From Kaiparowitsia implicata GSE-PSE-MK54-09C (GTDB lineage: Bacteria > Cyanobacteriota > Cyanobacteriia > Elainellales > Elainellaceae): a stretch of 64,000 nucleotides of DNA. The notes below the pieces were generated by a model. It saw only the letters and a list, made by a program, of their open reading frames with translations. It did no database searches and was not told where the DNA came from. The stretch spans positions 1 through 64,000 of the forward strand of contig JAHHHI010000087.1 of the NCBI GenBank assembly GCA_019359435.1, read 5' to 3'. Every line of letters begins with the position of its first letter. Positions within the stretch are counted from its first letter, which is position 1. Below, in pieces: positions 36,166 through 44,992 of the stretch. Both the position numbers and the translations under genes were made by a program.

Positions 36166-37782
36166 ATGAAGCGCTTTGCCCACCTATTTCAACAGGTTGA
36201 CGCCACCCCCTCCACTAACGCCAAGGTCGCAGCATTAGCGGCTTATTTTCAGGAAGAATCGCCCCACAATGCTGTGTGGGCACTGTATCTGTTGATGGGT
36301 AAGACTCGCAAGCGGCTGGTTACCTCTCGCGTTTTGCGCGACGCCTACCTCTCTATTTCTGAGATTCCCGAATGGCTGTTTGAAGAATGCTATGCCCAGG
36401 TGGGCGATTCGGCTGAGGTGATAGCCCTGCTGTTGCAGCAGCAGCCAGAGCTGATTCAGTCGGCGGCAGAGATTCCTCTTGCGGTTTGGATGGAGGAGAT
36501 CTTGCCCAAGGTGAAGATGGTGGAGCAGGAGGATGATCTACAGCGGCTAATTGTGTCGTGGTGGCGATCGCTCCATCCCTTTGAAGCCTTTATCCTCAAC
36601 AAGCTGCTGACGGGCGCGTTTCGGTTTGGAGCCTCAGCCAAGCTGGTGATTAAGGGACTGGCTGCGGCCAGCGACATTTCAGAACCGGAGTTGGCCCATC
36701 GCTTGATGGGAGACTTTGCACCCACGGTGGCGTTTTATCAACAGCTGGTGCAGGAGGGCGACGGCGAGGTCGCCCCCAGCCGCCCCTATCCCTTCTTTTT
36801 GGCGTCGTCGCTCGAAGAAGATCGATTCGTTGAGGAAGACCTCAGCCATTGGCAAGCCGAGTGGAAGTGGGACGGCATTCGGGCTCAGCTGATTCGGCGG
36901 GAGGATGAGAGCTCCATTTGGTCGCGGGGCGAAGATCTGATTACCCATCAGTTTCCCGAATTGGCCGATAGCCTTGCCCAATGGCCCAACGGCACCGTGC
37001 TGGATGGTGAAATTCTGTGTTGGACAGAGGCGGAGGGCGATCGCCCGATGAACTTCAACGCGCTGCAAAAACGGCTGGGGCGCAAGCGGGTCACTGCAAA
37101 AACCATGGCGGAGTATCCCGTCTGCTTTATGGCCTATGACCTGCTAGAGCAAGCGGGGCAAGACTTGCGGACGCTGCCGCTGAGCGATCGCCGTAGCCGC
37201 CTGCTAGGGTTGCTAGAAACCATCGCCCCACCCCAAATGCGCCCTTCGGAGACGCTAAATTTCGACACATGGGCAGAGATCCAGACATTACGGGAGCGAT
37301 CGCGCGATCGCGGAGCCGAAGGGCTCATGCTCAAAGCGCTAGATAGTCCCTATCTGGTCGGGCGCAAGCGCGGCCACTGGTGGAAGTATAAAGTAGAGCC
37401 CATGACGCTCGATGCGGTGCTGATCTATGCCCAAGCCGGCAGCGGCAAGCGCGCTAACCTGTTCACCGACTACACCTTTGCCCTCTGGCAGGACGCAGAA
37501 CTCGTGACCTTTGCCAAGGCTTACTCTGGGCTAGATAACAAAGAAATTGACGCCCTCGACAAATGGATTCGTCAGCACACGATTGAGAAATTTGGCCCGG
37601 TGCGCGCTGTGGAACCGATTCAAGTCTTCGAAATTGGGTTTGAGGGCATCGCCGAGTCCAAACGGCACAAATCGGGCATTTCGGTGCGATTTCCTCGCAT
37701 TTTACGCTGGCGCACCGACAAGCCCGCCGCCGAGGCCGACACGCTAGCGACCGCTCGGCAAATTCTCACACAGCATGGCTAG
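36166..37782 (+). CDS. ATP-dependent DNA ligase (bacterial PP_1105-like family)
   Basis: The enzyme seals DNA nicks using ATP. It is 538 residues from ATG 36166 (MKRFAHLFQQVDATPSTNAK). The N-terminal alpha-helical DNA-binding domain (1-200) is followed by the adenylation domain with nucleophile Lys234 in EWKWDGIRAQLI. Motif III is FMAYDLLE, motif IV EGLMLKAL, motif V HWWKYK. The OB-fold ends near SVRFPRILRWRTDKP. Relatives typically sit in a four-gene cluster with an Lhr-type helicase, a phosphoesterase and an exonuclease; none is next to it here. An earlier ATG (36145) would add seven residues. Confidence 0.93.
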   Translation: MKRFAHLFQQVDATPSTNAKVAALAAYFQEESPHNAVWALYLLMGKTRKRLVTSRVLRDAYLSISEIPEWLFEECYAQVGDSAEVIALLLQQQPELIQSAAEIPLAVWMEEILPKVKMVEQEDDLQRLIVSWWRSLHPFEAFILNKLLTGAFRFGASAKLVIKGLAAASDISEPELAHRLMGDFAPTVAFYQQLVQEGDGEVAPSRPYPFFLASSLEEDRFVEEDLSHWQAEWKWDGIRAQLIRREDESSIWSRGEDLITHQFPELADSLAQWPNGTVLDGEILCWTEAEGDRPMNFNALQKRLGRKRVTAKTMAEYPVCFMAYDLLEQAGQDLRTLPLSDRRSRLLGLLETIAPPQMRPSETLNFDTWAEIQTLRERSRDRGAEGLMLKALDSPYLVGRKRGHWWKYKVEPMTLDAVLIYAQAGSGKRANLFTDYTFALWQDAELVTFAKAYSGLDNKEIDALDKWIRQHTIEKFGPVRAVEPIQVFEIGFEGIAESKRHKSGISVRFPRILRWRTDKPAAEADTLATARQILTQHG

Positions 37783-37896
37783 CCGCTCACGCTAAAAACT
37801 AGAGGTTTTAGGATGTAACGCAACGCAGGGAAATGTCGCCATCCCTCAGCTAAGTCTGGAGGTGGGGTGCCTCAACCCCGGACGCCCCACGTCACG

Positions 37897-39132
37897 CTAG
37901 CCGCGTCCCTGAACCACATGTTTAACGGTAGTCAAGCTTTCGAGAGAAATAATGCCTCGACGAATGCCTTTCTGATTAGACATGCCTAGGGCGATCGGTG
38001 CGCCCGGTTGGGGATTGCGCGAAAACCGAGGCGATGTGTTGATGTAGGTCGTCGCGCTATTGATGCGGCGGGCAAACTCGTTGCTCTCTACGTAGGATTC
38101 TGTAACCAGGCAGTCGGCATGGCCGCTGCTGTAGCTGTTGATCCAGGCGATCGCCTCATTCAGACCCTCAACCTGGCGAAACGCAACGGTGCGGTTGAGA
38201 TACGCACGGTTCCATTCGGCGTCTTCTGCCAGAATCAGGTCGGGATACTCTGTCACCAACGCGGCATCGCCCCGCAGTTGAAAACCTGCCTCGCGGAGCG
38301 ATCGCCACAGACCTTTCAACGTAGACGGCTCATGGTGACGATGCACCAGCACCTTTTCAATGGCGTTGACTGGATCAGGTTCGCGGGTGTGGCTATCTAA
38401 AATCACTGAACGGGCCAAGTCTAGTCCGCCAGAGGGCGACCAATAGAGATAGCAATTGCCCATTGAGGTGCGCAAGACGGGCACCGTGGCCTGGCGCACG
38501 ACCTGCGTGACCAGACTCACCCGTCCGTAGGGAATGACCAAATCTATCAACTGATCTTGCACAATAAGCTCGCGGATAGAGTCTCCCTGTTCGGAGGAGA
38601 TCAGCCCCAAGCATCCGGGGGGATACCCTGCTTCGTCTAGCGCCAGCTGCAACGATTCGGCGATCGCCTGGTTTGAGTGGCTGGCCTCAGCGCTGCCCCG
38701 CAACACCAAGCAGTTGCCCGTACGAATGCATAGCCCAGCGGCGATCGCCCCCAGTTCAGGAAACGCTTCATACACGAGCGCAATGACGCCCAAGGGCATC
38801 AACTGACAATAGGTCTGCGCTTTTTCAAACTGGTACGGCGTGTTGAGCAACTGTTGAGAGGGATCAGTTAACTGGGCTAAGCGCTGCAAAATTTGCACTA
38901 CCGCATCGAGTCGTTCGGGCGTTAGCTTCAGCCAATCCAGCACCAGGTCAGGAAGCGCCATCTCGCGCCCCGTTTCGAGGTCAATAGTGTTCGCTTCTAG
39001 CACCTTATCTTTGTCTTCTTTAAGTGCCTTTGCCATCAGCCGTAGAGCATGGCTGCGGCGGGTGCCTTCCATCCCGGCTAATTCCGCAGAAGCCAGATGA
39101 GCAGATTGTAAAACCTCAATCCAGTCCGACAC
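37897..39132 (-). CDS. Gamma-glutamyl phosphate reductase-like protein lacking the catalytic cysteine
   Basis: This aldehyde-dehydrogenase-fold protein of 411 residues aligns with ProA end to end: PLGVIALVYEAFPELGAIAA, CLVLRGSAEASHSNQ, PYGRVSLVTQ, GNCYLYW, and the C-terminal SPRFSRNPQPGAPIALGMSN. In ProA the catalytic cysteine lies in a segment like RPGVCNAMETLLVH; here it reads EPDPVNAIEKVLVH, so valine 255 replaces it (codon GTC confirmed at 38368-38370). Proline-pathway reductase activity is therefore doubtful. It is likely a paralogue with another role, with an active proA elsewhere (inference). It stands alone on the minus strand. Confidence 0.85.
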   Translation of the reverse strand: MSDWIEVLQSAHLASAELAGMEGTRRSHALRLMAKALKEDKDKVLEANTIDLETGREMALPDLVLDWLKLTPERLDAVVQILQRLAQLTDPSQQLLNTPYQFEKAQTYCQLMPLGVIALVYEAFPELGAIAAGLCIRTGNCLVLRGSAEASHSNQAIAESLQLALDEAGYPPGCLGLISSEQGDSIRELIVQDQLIDLVIPYGRVSLVTQVVRQATVPVLRTSMGNCYLYWSPSGGLDLARSVILDSHTREPDPVNAIEKVLVHRHHEPSTLKGLWRSLREAGFQLRGDAALVTEYPDLILAEDAEWNRAYLNRTVAFRQVEGLNEAIAWINSYSSGHADCLVTESYVESNEFARRINSATTYINTSPRFSRNPQPGAPIALGMSNQKGIRRGIISLESLTTVKHVVQGRG

Positions 39133-39224
39133 AGAATTTATGCAGCCCCTTAGTATTTGGTTTCATCATGATTTTAATGGCGCGTGGTGCGATCGCGCCG
39201 CTGGGCAACGTGCAAATGCCGACA

Positions 39225-39638
39225 CTAGTAGCGTCGGCAGGCCAGCCATAACATAAACACCAACATCATTGAGAGGGCTAGCGCTGCAATCACCCGAAAC
39301 GTAACACTAGAACTCAAGGGAGACTGTAGCGTTGTCACCAGTAAGAGAAACACTAACCCAAAAATCAGGAGCAGCGTTAGCGGCACATAGCCTCGAGACA
39401 GATTATTGGGGTTTACTGTAATCCACTGGTTCCCATTCCAGCGCCACACCCGTTTATAAGGATAGTTGGTAGACAACTGCTCAATGGAGTGGCCGCTATC
39501 TTGCACCACAAAAATTTGCTGGCAGCGGTTGCAGCCAAATGCATCGGTCAGAGCGATGGGCACAAGCCGCCCCCGGCGTCGACAGGGACAGGGGTACTCA
39601 TCATTTAGGTCGATTTTTTGCGGCTTTTGACTGTGCAC
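39225..39638 (-). CDS. Zinc-ribbon membrane protein, hypothetical
   Basis: The protein of 137 residues starts at a GTG. The N-terminal cytoplasmic part has two cysteine pairs, YPCPCRRRGR and FGCNRCQQIF, forming a likely zinc ribbon, then YPYKRVWRWNGNQW. Two C-terminal TM helices follow (VPLTLLLIFGLVFLLLVTTL and VIAALALSMMLVFMLWLA). It looks like a cyanobacteria-specific conserved hypothetical. A TATAGT hexamer (39657-39662) lies about 20 bp before the start. Confidence 0.75.
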   Translation of the reverse strand: MHSQKPQKIDLNDEYPCPCRRRGRLVPIALTDAFGCNRCQQIFVVQDSGHSIEQLSTNYPYKRVWRWNGNQWITVNPNNLSRGYVPLTLLLIFGLVFLLLVTTLQSPLSSSVTFRVIAALALSMMLVFMLWLACRRY

Positions 39639-40018
39639 AAGAACAGCTAAATCACACTATAAAACGGTGTGGCACTCAGTATACATATAAGGGTGGCGGT
39701 CTTGGTATGAGCGAGCGGGTGGCAAAAATTGCGTCAATGCTCTAACTCACTAGCCTCAACAAGACCTCAAAAAGTAAAACGCTCCCCGGCACCGCTACTC
39801 AATAATGGGCTTAATGCGCTGTCATAGAATCTATGACAAACTGGGCGATCGCCCAAGATTTCTACAATCTCTCCCAACTGTAATCAAAAACAACAGCAGA
39901 CGCTAGTGTTTTGCTGAGATGATGCGCGATCGCCCTCGCACACTCTGATCGCCCGACTGGAAGTGAACACCACAATTCCAGCACGCACACTCTGCTTAGC
40001 TTTGATGCATTAATCTGA
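39639..40018. other. Gene-free gap before tRNA-Gly
   Basis: HIP1 sites are near 39844 and 39928. Apart from the possible promoter element nothing was recognised. Confidence 0.6.
39657..39662 (-). promoter_or_regulatory. Possible -10 element for the zinc-ribbon protein gene
   Basis: TATAGT in TTTTATAGTGTG on the minus strand lies 18-19 bp upstream of the GTG start. No good -35 box is seen, so support is weak and the transcript leader would be very short. Confidence 0.3.
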
Positions 40019-40090
40019 AGCGGGTAACGCGATTCGAACGCGCGACATTCACCTTGGCAAGGTGACGCTCTACCACTGAGCTATACCCGC
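40019..40090 (-). tRNA. tRNA-Gly (GCC)
   Basis: The minus strand folds as a complete 72-nt tRNA. The acceptor stem is GCGGGTA/TACCCGC with discriminator T. The D arm is GCTCAGTGGTAGAGC. The anticodon arm CACCTTGCCAAGGTG carries anticodon GCC. The T arm CGCGTTCGAATCGCG completes it. The 3' CCA is not encoded. No intron. Confidence 0.97.
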
Positions 40091-40230
40091 AAACTGCGCT
40101 GGCTGCCAAGAAGCAAAAGTGTGATTTCTTGCTCGTATACATTTGGCGCATTCCTAGGATGCCAAACTTTGGAGTGCCTGTCAACCCTTTATTAACCCTA
40201 TATTAAACCTCTGGCATCTATACTTACCTG

Positions 40231-40333
40231 AGTTCGGGAGAAGCTCAAACCCTTAACGTGCGGCACATTAAGGATTTTGGGGCATCGCGCGTCGCGCGAT
40301 GCCCCAAAATCCTTTTAACCCGAACTGACATTA
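40231..40333 (+). repeat. Two-hairpin intergenic element, family A, copy 3
   Basis: Left end AGTTCGGGAGAAGCTCAAAC, right end TAACCCGAACTGACATTA. Hairpin 2 (40270-40314) is perfect over 22-nt arms (start AAGGATTTTGGGGCATCGCG). Hairpin 1 has collapsed to ACGTGCGGCACATTAA, as if its loop and inner stem were deleted. It lies between tRNA-Gly and ribH. Confidence 0.9.
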
Positions 40334-40390
40334 TGCTTGGGATCAGCAAATGAACTGTACTCATCCTGATCAGTCCTGAGATCAGTTGGC

Positions 40391-40975
40391 TTAGTTAGGG
40401 TCTTCAGCGTTGGTAGCGCTGCGGAGAGAAGCCTTGATCGGAGAAGTCGTGCTACCGGCGATCGCCCCATCTTGCCCATGGCCGCTTGCCGGAGCCATAC
40501 TGCGAATCTGCCGCATCAGACTCCCCATTTCAATAGCGCTCATGGCATATTCCCAGCCCTTGTTGCTCTTAATGCCCGCGCGCTCAAGCGCCTGTTGCAG
40601 CGTATCGGTTGTGAGCACTCCAAAAATCACGGGCACACCGGTTTGCAGTTGCGTAGCGGCAATGCCCTTAGCTACTTCTCCTGCCACATAGTCAAAGTGG
40701 GGGGTTTGTCCCTTAATCACCGCGCCGATGCAGACAATGGCATCATACCGGCCTGAGAGCGCCAGTTGACGCGCCACTAGCGGGATCTCAAAACTGCCGG
40801 GCACCCATGCATAATCTATTTGAGATCCATGGGGATCTGCGTCAATGCCGTGCCGCTTAAAGCAATCCTGACAGGCTTCTAGCAATTTTGTAGTCACTAG
40901 GTCGTTAAACCGACCAATGACAATGGCAAACCGTAATGGCTCAACCTGGGTAAACGTTCCCTCAAAAACTGCCAT
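40391..40975 (-). CDS. ribH: 6,7-dimethyl-8-ribityllumazine synthase
   Basis: This is the penultimate enzyme of riboflavin synthesis, condensing the ribityl-aminouracil with dihydroxybutanone phosphate. It has 194 residues: the family core plus a ~30-residue polar C-terminal tail. Signatures are [44 protein letters not shown] with the active-site histidine, [20 protein letters not shown] and [13 protein letters not shown]. psbZ lies upstream on the same strand, about 360 bp away. Confidence 0.97.
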   Translation of the reverse strand: MAVFEGTFTQVEPLRFAIVIGRFNDLVTTKLLEACQDCFKRHGIDADPHGSQIDYAWVPGSFEIPLVARQLALSGRYDAIVCIGAVIKGQTPHFDYVAGEVAKGIAATQLQTGVPVIFGVLTTDTLQQALERAGIKSNKGWEYAMSAIEMGSLMRQIRSMAPASGHGQDGAIAGSTTSPIKASLRSATNAEDPN

Positions 40976-41336
40976 TCCTGCTTTATTCCCTGCTATATCG
41001 GTCTAGGTTGGTCAACGATGAGAGCCACTGCATCTAGCAGCAGACTGTTTCTATCAGCCGCTGCTAGATGCAGCGGTACAGGCTGCACTAGATTTTTGCG
41101 TTTTCTTTGAGCCTTCGGCTGAGGCTAGGCTATCCCGGCTTAGCAGAATGGCTGATAAACCGCGCGCTCACCCTTGCTGTTGCTCATGCAAAATGCTCAA
41201 GTCAAAAACCAGGGGCTAGGCGATCGCCCACACCGTTGCGGTTCCTATGATACTCTCCATCACCCAACGGGATCGCCCGACGGGCTCGTCCGACAGGTTT
41301 GCCTGTCAGCGGTCTGTAAACCTGTGGGTGAGGTTG
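40976..41336. other. Intergenic region between ribH and psbZ
   Basis: It includes a HIP1 site and a possible imperfect hairpin around 41300-41330 (CAGGTTTG...AAACCTG), which could end the psbZ transcript. No gene. Confidence 0.55.
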
Positions 41337-41525
41337 CTACACCACGAGATAGTTGAGCGCGCCCACCAGCAGCACTAGCCCAACCCAGGCCACAGAACCA
41401 ACGAGAATTAGCCGTTTCGATAAATCCCAATTTTGGGGTGATGCATAGGCAACGGGTACCCCGATCACCATCACAAACGACATCACCACCAGCCCCGCCA
41501 ATGCAATCTGGAACAGAATAGACAT
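41337..41525 (-). CDS. psbZ: Photosystem II protein PsbZ
   Basis: This small thylakoid membrane subunit of photosystem II has exactly 62 residues from the ATG at 41525, the normal size. Two TM helices ([20 protein letters not shown] and [20 protein letters not shown]) flank the lumen-side loop [15 protein letters not shown]. The sequence is highly typical. A 13-codon upstream extension of the frame is ignored. PsbZ helps hold the PSII core and antenna together. Confidence 0.97.
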   Translation of the reverse strand: MSILFQIALAGLVVMSFVMVIGVPVAYASPQNWDLSKRLILVGSVAWVGLVLLVGALNYLVV

Positions 41526-41940
41526 GGTTTTCCTCCCAACAAAGCCAAAGGGCAACAGCACCATCGAGACCCCCGCAGAGACCCCGTTAAACGCCCCAGT
41601 AGTTAAGCTATCAGAAATCGACCCCTCGCGGGATATTCTCTCCCAAGATTTGGAGGGTAGGGTCTGACAAGATTGGGGGGTAGGGTTAAGGAGGGCTTGT
41701 GTCTCCCACGGTGTTCTCCAGATTTACCAGATTTAATTGAGATGGATAGGGACTCTTACTCAATCACTTTTCTTGAAGGAAAAAGAAAAAGAATTCAAAG
41801 AAAAGAATTCTGAATCCAGTAAGAATTCAGAATTTAGCAAGCGGTGACAACGCGCGTTGAGGGTGGCCTTTGGGGTATGACCTATTGGGGTCTGCCCGCG
41901 CACTCATTCACGTCCAAATTCTTCTACTCCCCACGGCCCC
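41526..41940. other. Intergenic region between divergent psbZ and CCA-enzyme genes
   Basis: It is AT-richer than its surroundings, with an A/G-rich patch near 41780 and an inverted repeat AATTCTGAAT...AATTCAGAATT (41806-41834). Promoters for both genes must lie here but were not assigned. Confidence 0.55.
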
Positions 41941-44775
41941 ATGCACCTTGTTCTCTGCCACACTACTGCTGACTTCGACACGCTGGGCGCAGCGGTGGGG
42001 TTAACGCGACTGCATCCGGGGATGCGGATTGTGCTGACCGGGGGGGCGCATCCGACGGTGCGGGAGTTTTTAGCGCTGCATCGGGATGAATATCCACTGA
42101 TTGAGCGGCGGGCGGTAGCGGCAGAGCAGATTCAGTCGCTGTGGGTGGTCGATACACAGTGGCGCGATCGCCTGGGCAAAGCGGCAGAATGGCTCGACTT
42201 GCCAGGGATTCCCATCCACCTCATCGACCACCATGCGGGTGTGGATCAGGATGCTGGACGTGACGCTGCTGCTGCAGGTTTGATCCAATCGATGGATCGC
42301 CAGGTGGAGGCTGTGGGCGCGGCAACGACAGTCGTGGTGGAACTGCTTCAGTCCGCAGCGGTCACGCTAAACGCCATCGACGCAACGGTGATGGCGCTTG
42401 GTATTCACGTGGATACGGGATCGTTGACCTTTGACCACACTACCGTGCGAGATGCGGCGGCGCTGACCTGGCTGATGCAGCAAGGGGCAAATGTGCGGGC
42501 GATCGCCGACTATGTAGAACCTGGCTTGTCGCCCCAGTTGCAGGATTTGCTGACCGAGGCATTGGATACCCTGCATACGGAGACGCTGCGGGGCTTTCAG
42601 CTAGGGTGGGTGTTGCTCAATGCGGCAGAGTATGTGCCGGGGCTGTCAAGTTTGGCAAGCCACCTGGCAGACCTGACGGAGTGTGATGTGCTGCTGCTGG
42701 GCTGTCGCTATGGGCGCAACGACCAGGGCGAGAGTCGGGTGACGGTGATTGGGCGATCGCGCGGGTCGGCATTGGCAGACGCGGTGAATCTGGGCGAACT
42801 GATGACGCCCCTGGGGGGCGGTGGCCATGCCAAGGCTGCCGCCGTCACGGTGAAGTCCACCAATCCGGGGGAGGTGGTGAGTCGCCTGGTGCAACAGGTG
42901 CGATCGCACTTGCCTCACCCACCCACTGCTCAAGAGCTGATGTCCTCTCCGGTGCGCACCATCCGCCCAGACGTGACGATCGCCGAGGCCCAGCGGATTT
43001 TGCTGCGCTACGGACACTCTGGCCTGTCAGTCGTGAATGAGGCCGATGATCTTGTGGGGGTGATCTCGCGTCGCGATCTGGATCTTGCCTTTCACCACGG
43101 CTTTAGCCATGCCCCGGTCAAGGGATACATGACCACCCAAATCCGAACGATTACGCCAGACACCCCCCTGCCAGATATTGAAGCGCTGATGGTCACCTAC
43201 GACATTGGCCGACTGCCCGTAATCGAACAGGGTAACTTAGTGGGCATCGTGACTCGCACAGATGTGCTGCGCCAACTGCACCAGCAGACGGTGGGGGGAA
43301 TCCCCAAGCAGCCCCAAGAGCCTGGCTACTGTCCCCTACCGGAGGTGCTGTGGCAAGCGGTGGGCGATTTTTTAGGAGACGACCAGGCCGAACGCGCCGG
43401 ACAGGCCGAACATTCAGAGGAGACGCTGTGGTCAGTGCTGATGCGCGCGGCGCAGCTGGCCCAAGCGCGGGGCTGGCAGCTCTACATGGTGGGTGGGGCT
43501 GTGCGCGACCTGTTGCGCTCGATGCCTGCGCTGGTTGAGCCAGCCATGCCCTGGTCAGCCGATGCAATGCCCGATATTGACCTAGTGGTGGATGGGGTAC
43601 GCCATCAGGAGGATGAAGCAGCAGGAGTGGATCTGGCGCGATCGCTCCAGTCACAGTATCCCGAGGCGCGGCTGCAGGTGCATGGTCGGTTTCAGACGGC
43701 GGCACTGCTGTGGCACCGTGACTCCGCCCTCGATTCGCTGTGGATTGATATTGCGACGGCGCGCACCGAGTTCTATCCCTACCCAGCGGCGAATCCCGAG
43801 GTAGAAGCAAGCTCGATTCGGCAGGATCTATACCGGCGTGATTTCACCATCAACGCGATGGCGATCCGGCTGACGCCCCCGCGCCAGGGCGAACTCTTGG
43901 ATTTCTTTGGGGGTTTGCGAGACTTGCAGCAGCGGCAGATTCGGGTGCTGCATGCCAACAGTTTTATTGAAGACCCCACGCGCATCTTTCGGGCGGTGCG
44001 GTTTGCCGTGCGGCTGGGGTTTATGCTCGAACCCCAAACAGAGGGCTACATTCGCCATGCGATCGCCAGCGGTATTTATCAGCGCGTTCAAGCCGACCAG
44101 CAGCGTGCCCCAGCCCTCCAAACTCGGCTAAAGCGTGAGCTGCACTATATCCTCGATGCGCCTTACTGGCGCACGGCAATTCAGCATCTGGCCGATCTAG
44201 GGGCGCTGCGCTGCCTTCATCCTGACCTGCATCTGACCGAGGGCCTGTGGCATCAGCTGCGTCTGGTGGATCGCGCCCTGCGGCGGTTTGCCCCCTCACC
44301 CGCGCCAGAGCACTGGCAAATGCTGTTGGAAGTGCTGCTGGCAGCGGTGCCCCCCAGTGACGCGCTAGGGGGCACTGCCGATCGCGCCACGTTAGCCGCT
44401 GGGCTGCAGCTCTCTGCCGACAGCATTGAGCGACTGCAGCAGTTGGCGGGTGTAGAGGCGCAGTTGGCTGAAGCGTTGCCCCAGTGCCAGCGCCCGAGCG
44501 AGGTGGTGCACCTGCTCCAGCCTTATGATCTGCCCCTGCTGATTTTGGTGAGTGCGCGGGGCGATCGCCCGCTGCGGCGGCAAATCTGGCAATACCTCAC
44601 TCGCTGGGCGGTGATGGAGCCTCTGCTGAACGGGAACGACCTCAAACGCTTGGGTTACAAACCGGGGCGTCACTTTTCCACCATGCTCGATGCCCTGCGT
44701 CAGGCCACCCTGGATGGGCAGGTGACCACACCCGCGGAAGCTGAGGCGTTTTTGAAGGCGCAGTTTCCCAGTTAA
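41941..44775 (+). CDS. tRNA nucleotidyltransferase/poly(A) polymerase family protein with DHH and CBS domains
   Basis: This fusion has 944 residues. A DHH/DHHA1 phosphoesterase-like part (1-325) has TTADFDTLGAAVGL, HLIDHHAG and GGGGHAKAAA. Two CBS repeats (about 335-455) have LMSSPVRTI and GYMTTQIRTI. The nucleotidyltransferase head has YMVGGAVRDLL and DIDLVVDG with the catalytic aspartates, RRDFTINAMAIR and EDPTRIFRAVRFAVRLGF. The C-terminal tRNA-binding region follows. It adds CCA or part of it to tRNAs, which fits tRNA genes here that lack encoded CCA. The same architecture occurs in Aquifex and cyanobacteria. Confidence 0.93.
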   Translation: MHLVLCHTTADFDTLGAAVGLTRLHPGMRIVLTGGAHPTVREFLALHRDEYPLIERRAVAAEQIQSLWVVDTQWRDRLGKAAEWLDLPGIPIHLIDHHAGVDQDAGRDAAAAGLIQSMDRQVEAVGAATTVVVELLQSAAVTLNAIDATVMALGIHVDTGSLTFDHTTVRDAAALTWLMQQGANVRAIADYVEPGLSPQLQDLLTEALDTLHTETLRGFQLGWVLLNAAEYVPGLSSLASHLADLTECDVLLLGCRYGRNDQGESRVTVIGRSRGSALADAVNLGELMTPLGGGGHAKAAAVTVKSTNPGEVVSRLVQQVRSHLPHPPTAQELMSSPVRTIRPDVTIAEAQRILLRYGHSGLSVVNEADDLVGVISRRDLDLAFHHGFSHAPVKGYMTTQIRTITPDTPLPDIEALMVTYDIGRLPVIEQGNLVGIVTRTDVLRQLHQQTVGGIPKQPQEPGYCPLPEVLWQAVGDFLGDDQAERAGQAEHSEETLWSVLMRAAQLAQARGWQLYMVGGAVRDLLRSMPALVEPAMPWSADAMPDIDLVVDGVRHQEDEAAGVDLARSLQSQYPEARLQVHGRFQTAALLWHRDSALDSLWIDIATARTEFYPYPAANPEVEASSIRQDLYRRDFTINAMAIRLTPPRQGELLDFFGGLRDLQQRQIRVLHANSFIEDPTRIFRAVRFAVRLGFMLEPQTEGYIRHAIASGIYQRVQADQQRAPALQTRLKRELHYILDAPYWRTAIQHLADLGALRCLHPDLHLTEGLWHQLRLVDRALRRFAPSPAPEHWQMLLEVLLAAVPPSDALGGTADRATLAAGLQLSADSIERLQQLAGVEAQLAEALPQCQRPSEVVHLLQPYDLPLLILVSARGDRPLRRQIWQYLTRWAVMEPLLNGNDLKRLGYKPGRHFSTMLDALRQATLDGQVTTPAEAEAFLKAQFPS

Positions 44776-44879
44776 AGAACGTAAGATTGCTAGTCCTGAG
44801 GGTGGCGTAAAGGGGTTGAATAGGGATGAGGGCGGGTTCTGCCGATTGCTTTAGCCGGGCGATCGCTCTACCCCATCGG

Positions 44880-44905
44880 CTGAATGCTTCTGCTGAATGC
44901 TTCTA
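44880..44905. repeat. 13-bp tandem duplication
   Basis: CTGAATGCTTCTG is followed by CTGAATGCTTCTA just upstream of the kinase-like gene. Confidence 0.7.
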
Positions 44906-44992
44906 TCGCAGAGGAGCATCGAGGGAGTCGCCAGTCACGCTACTATGTATCAGACCCTCGGGGTCAGGCGAGTTGGAGTGGAGAGCTTAGAC

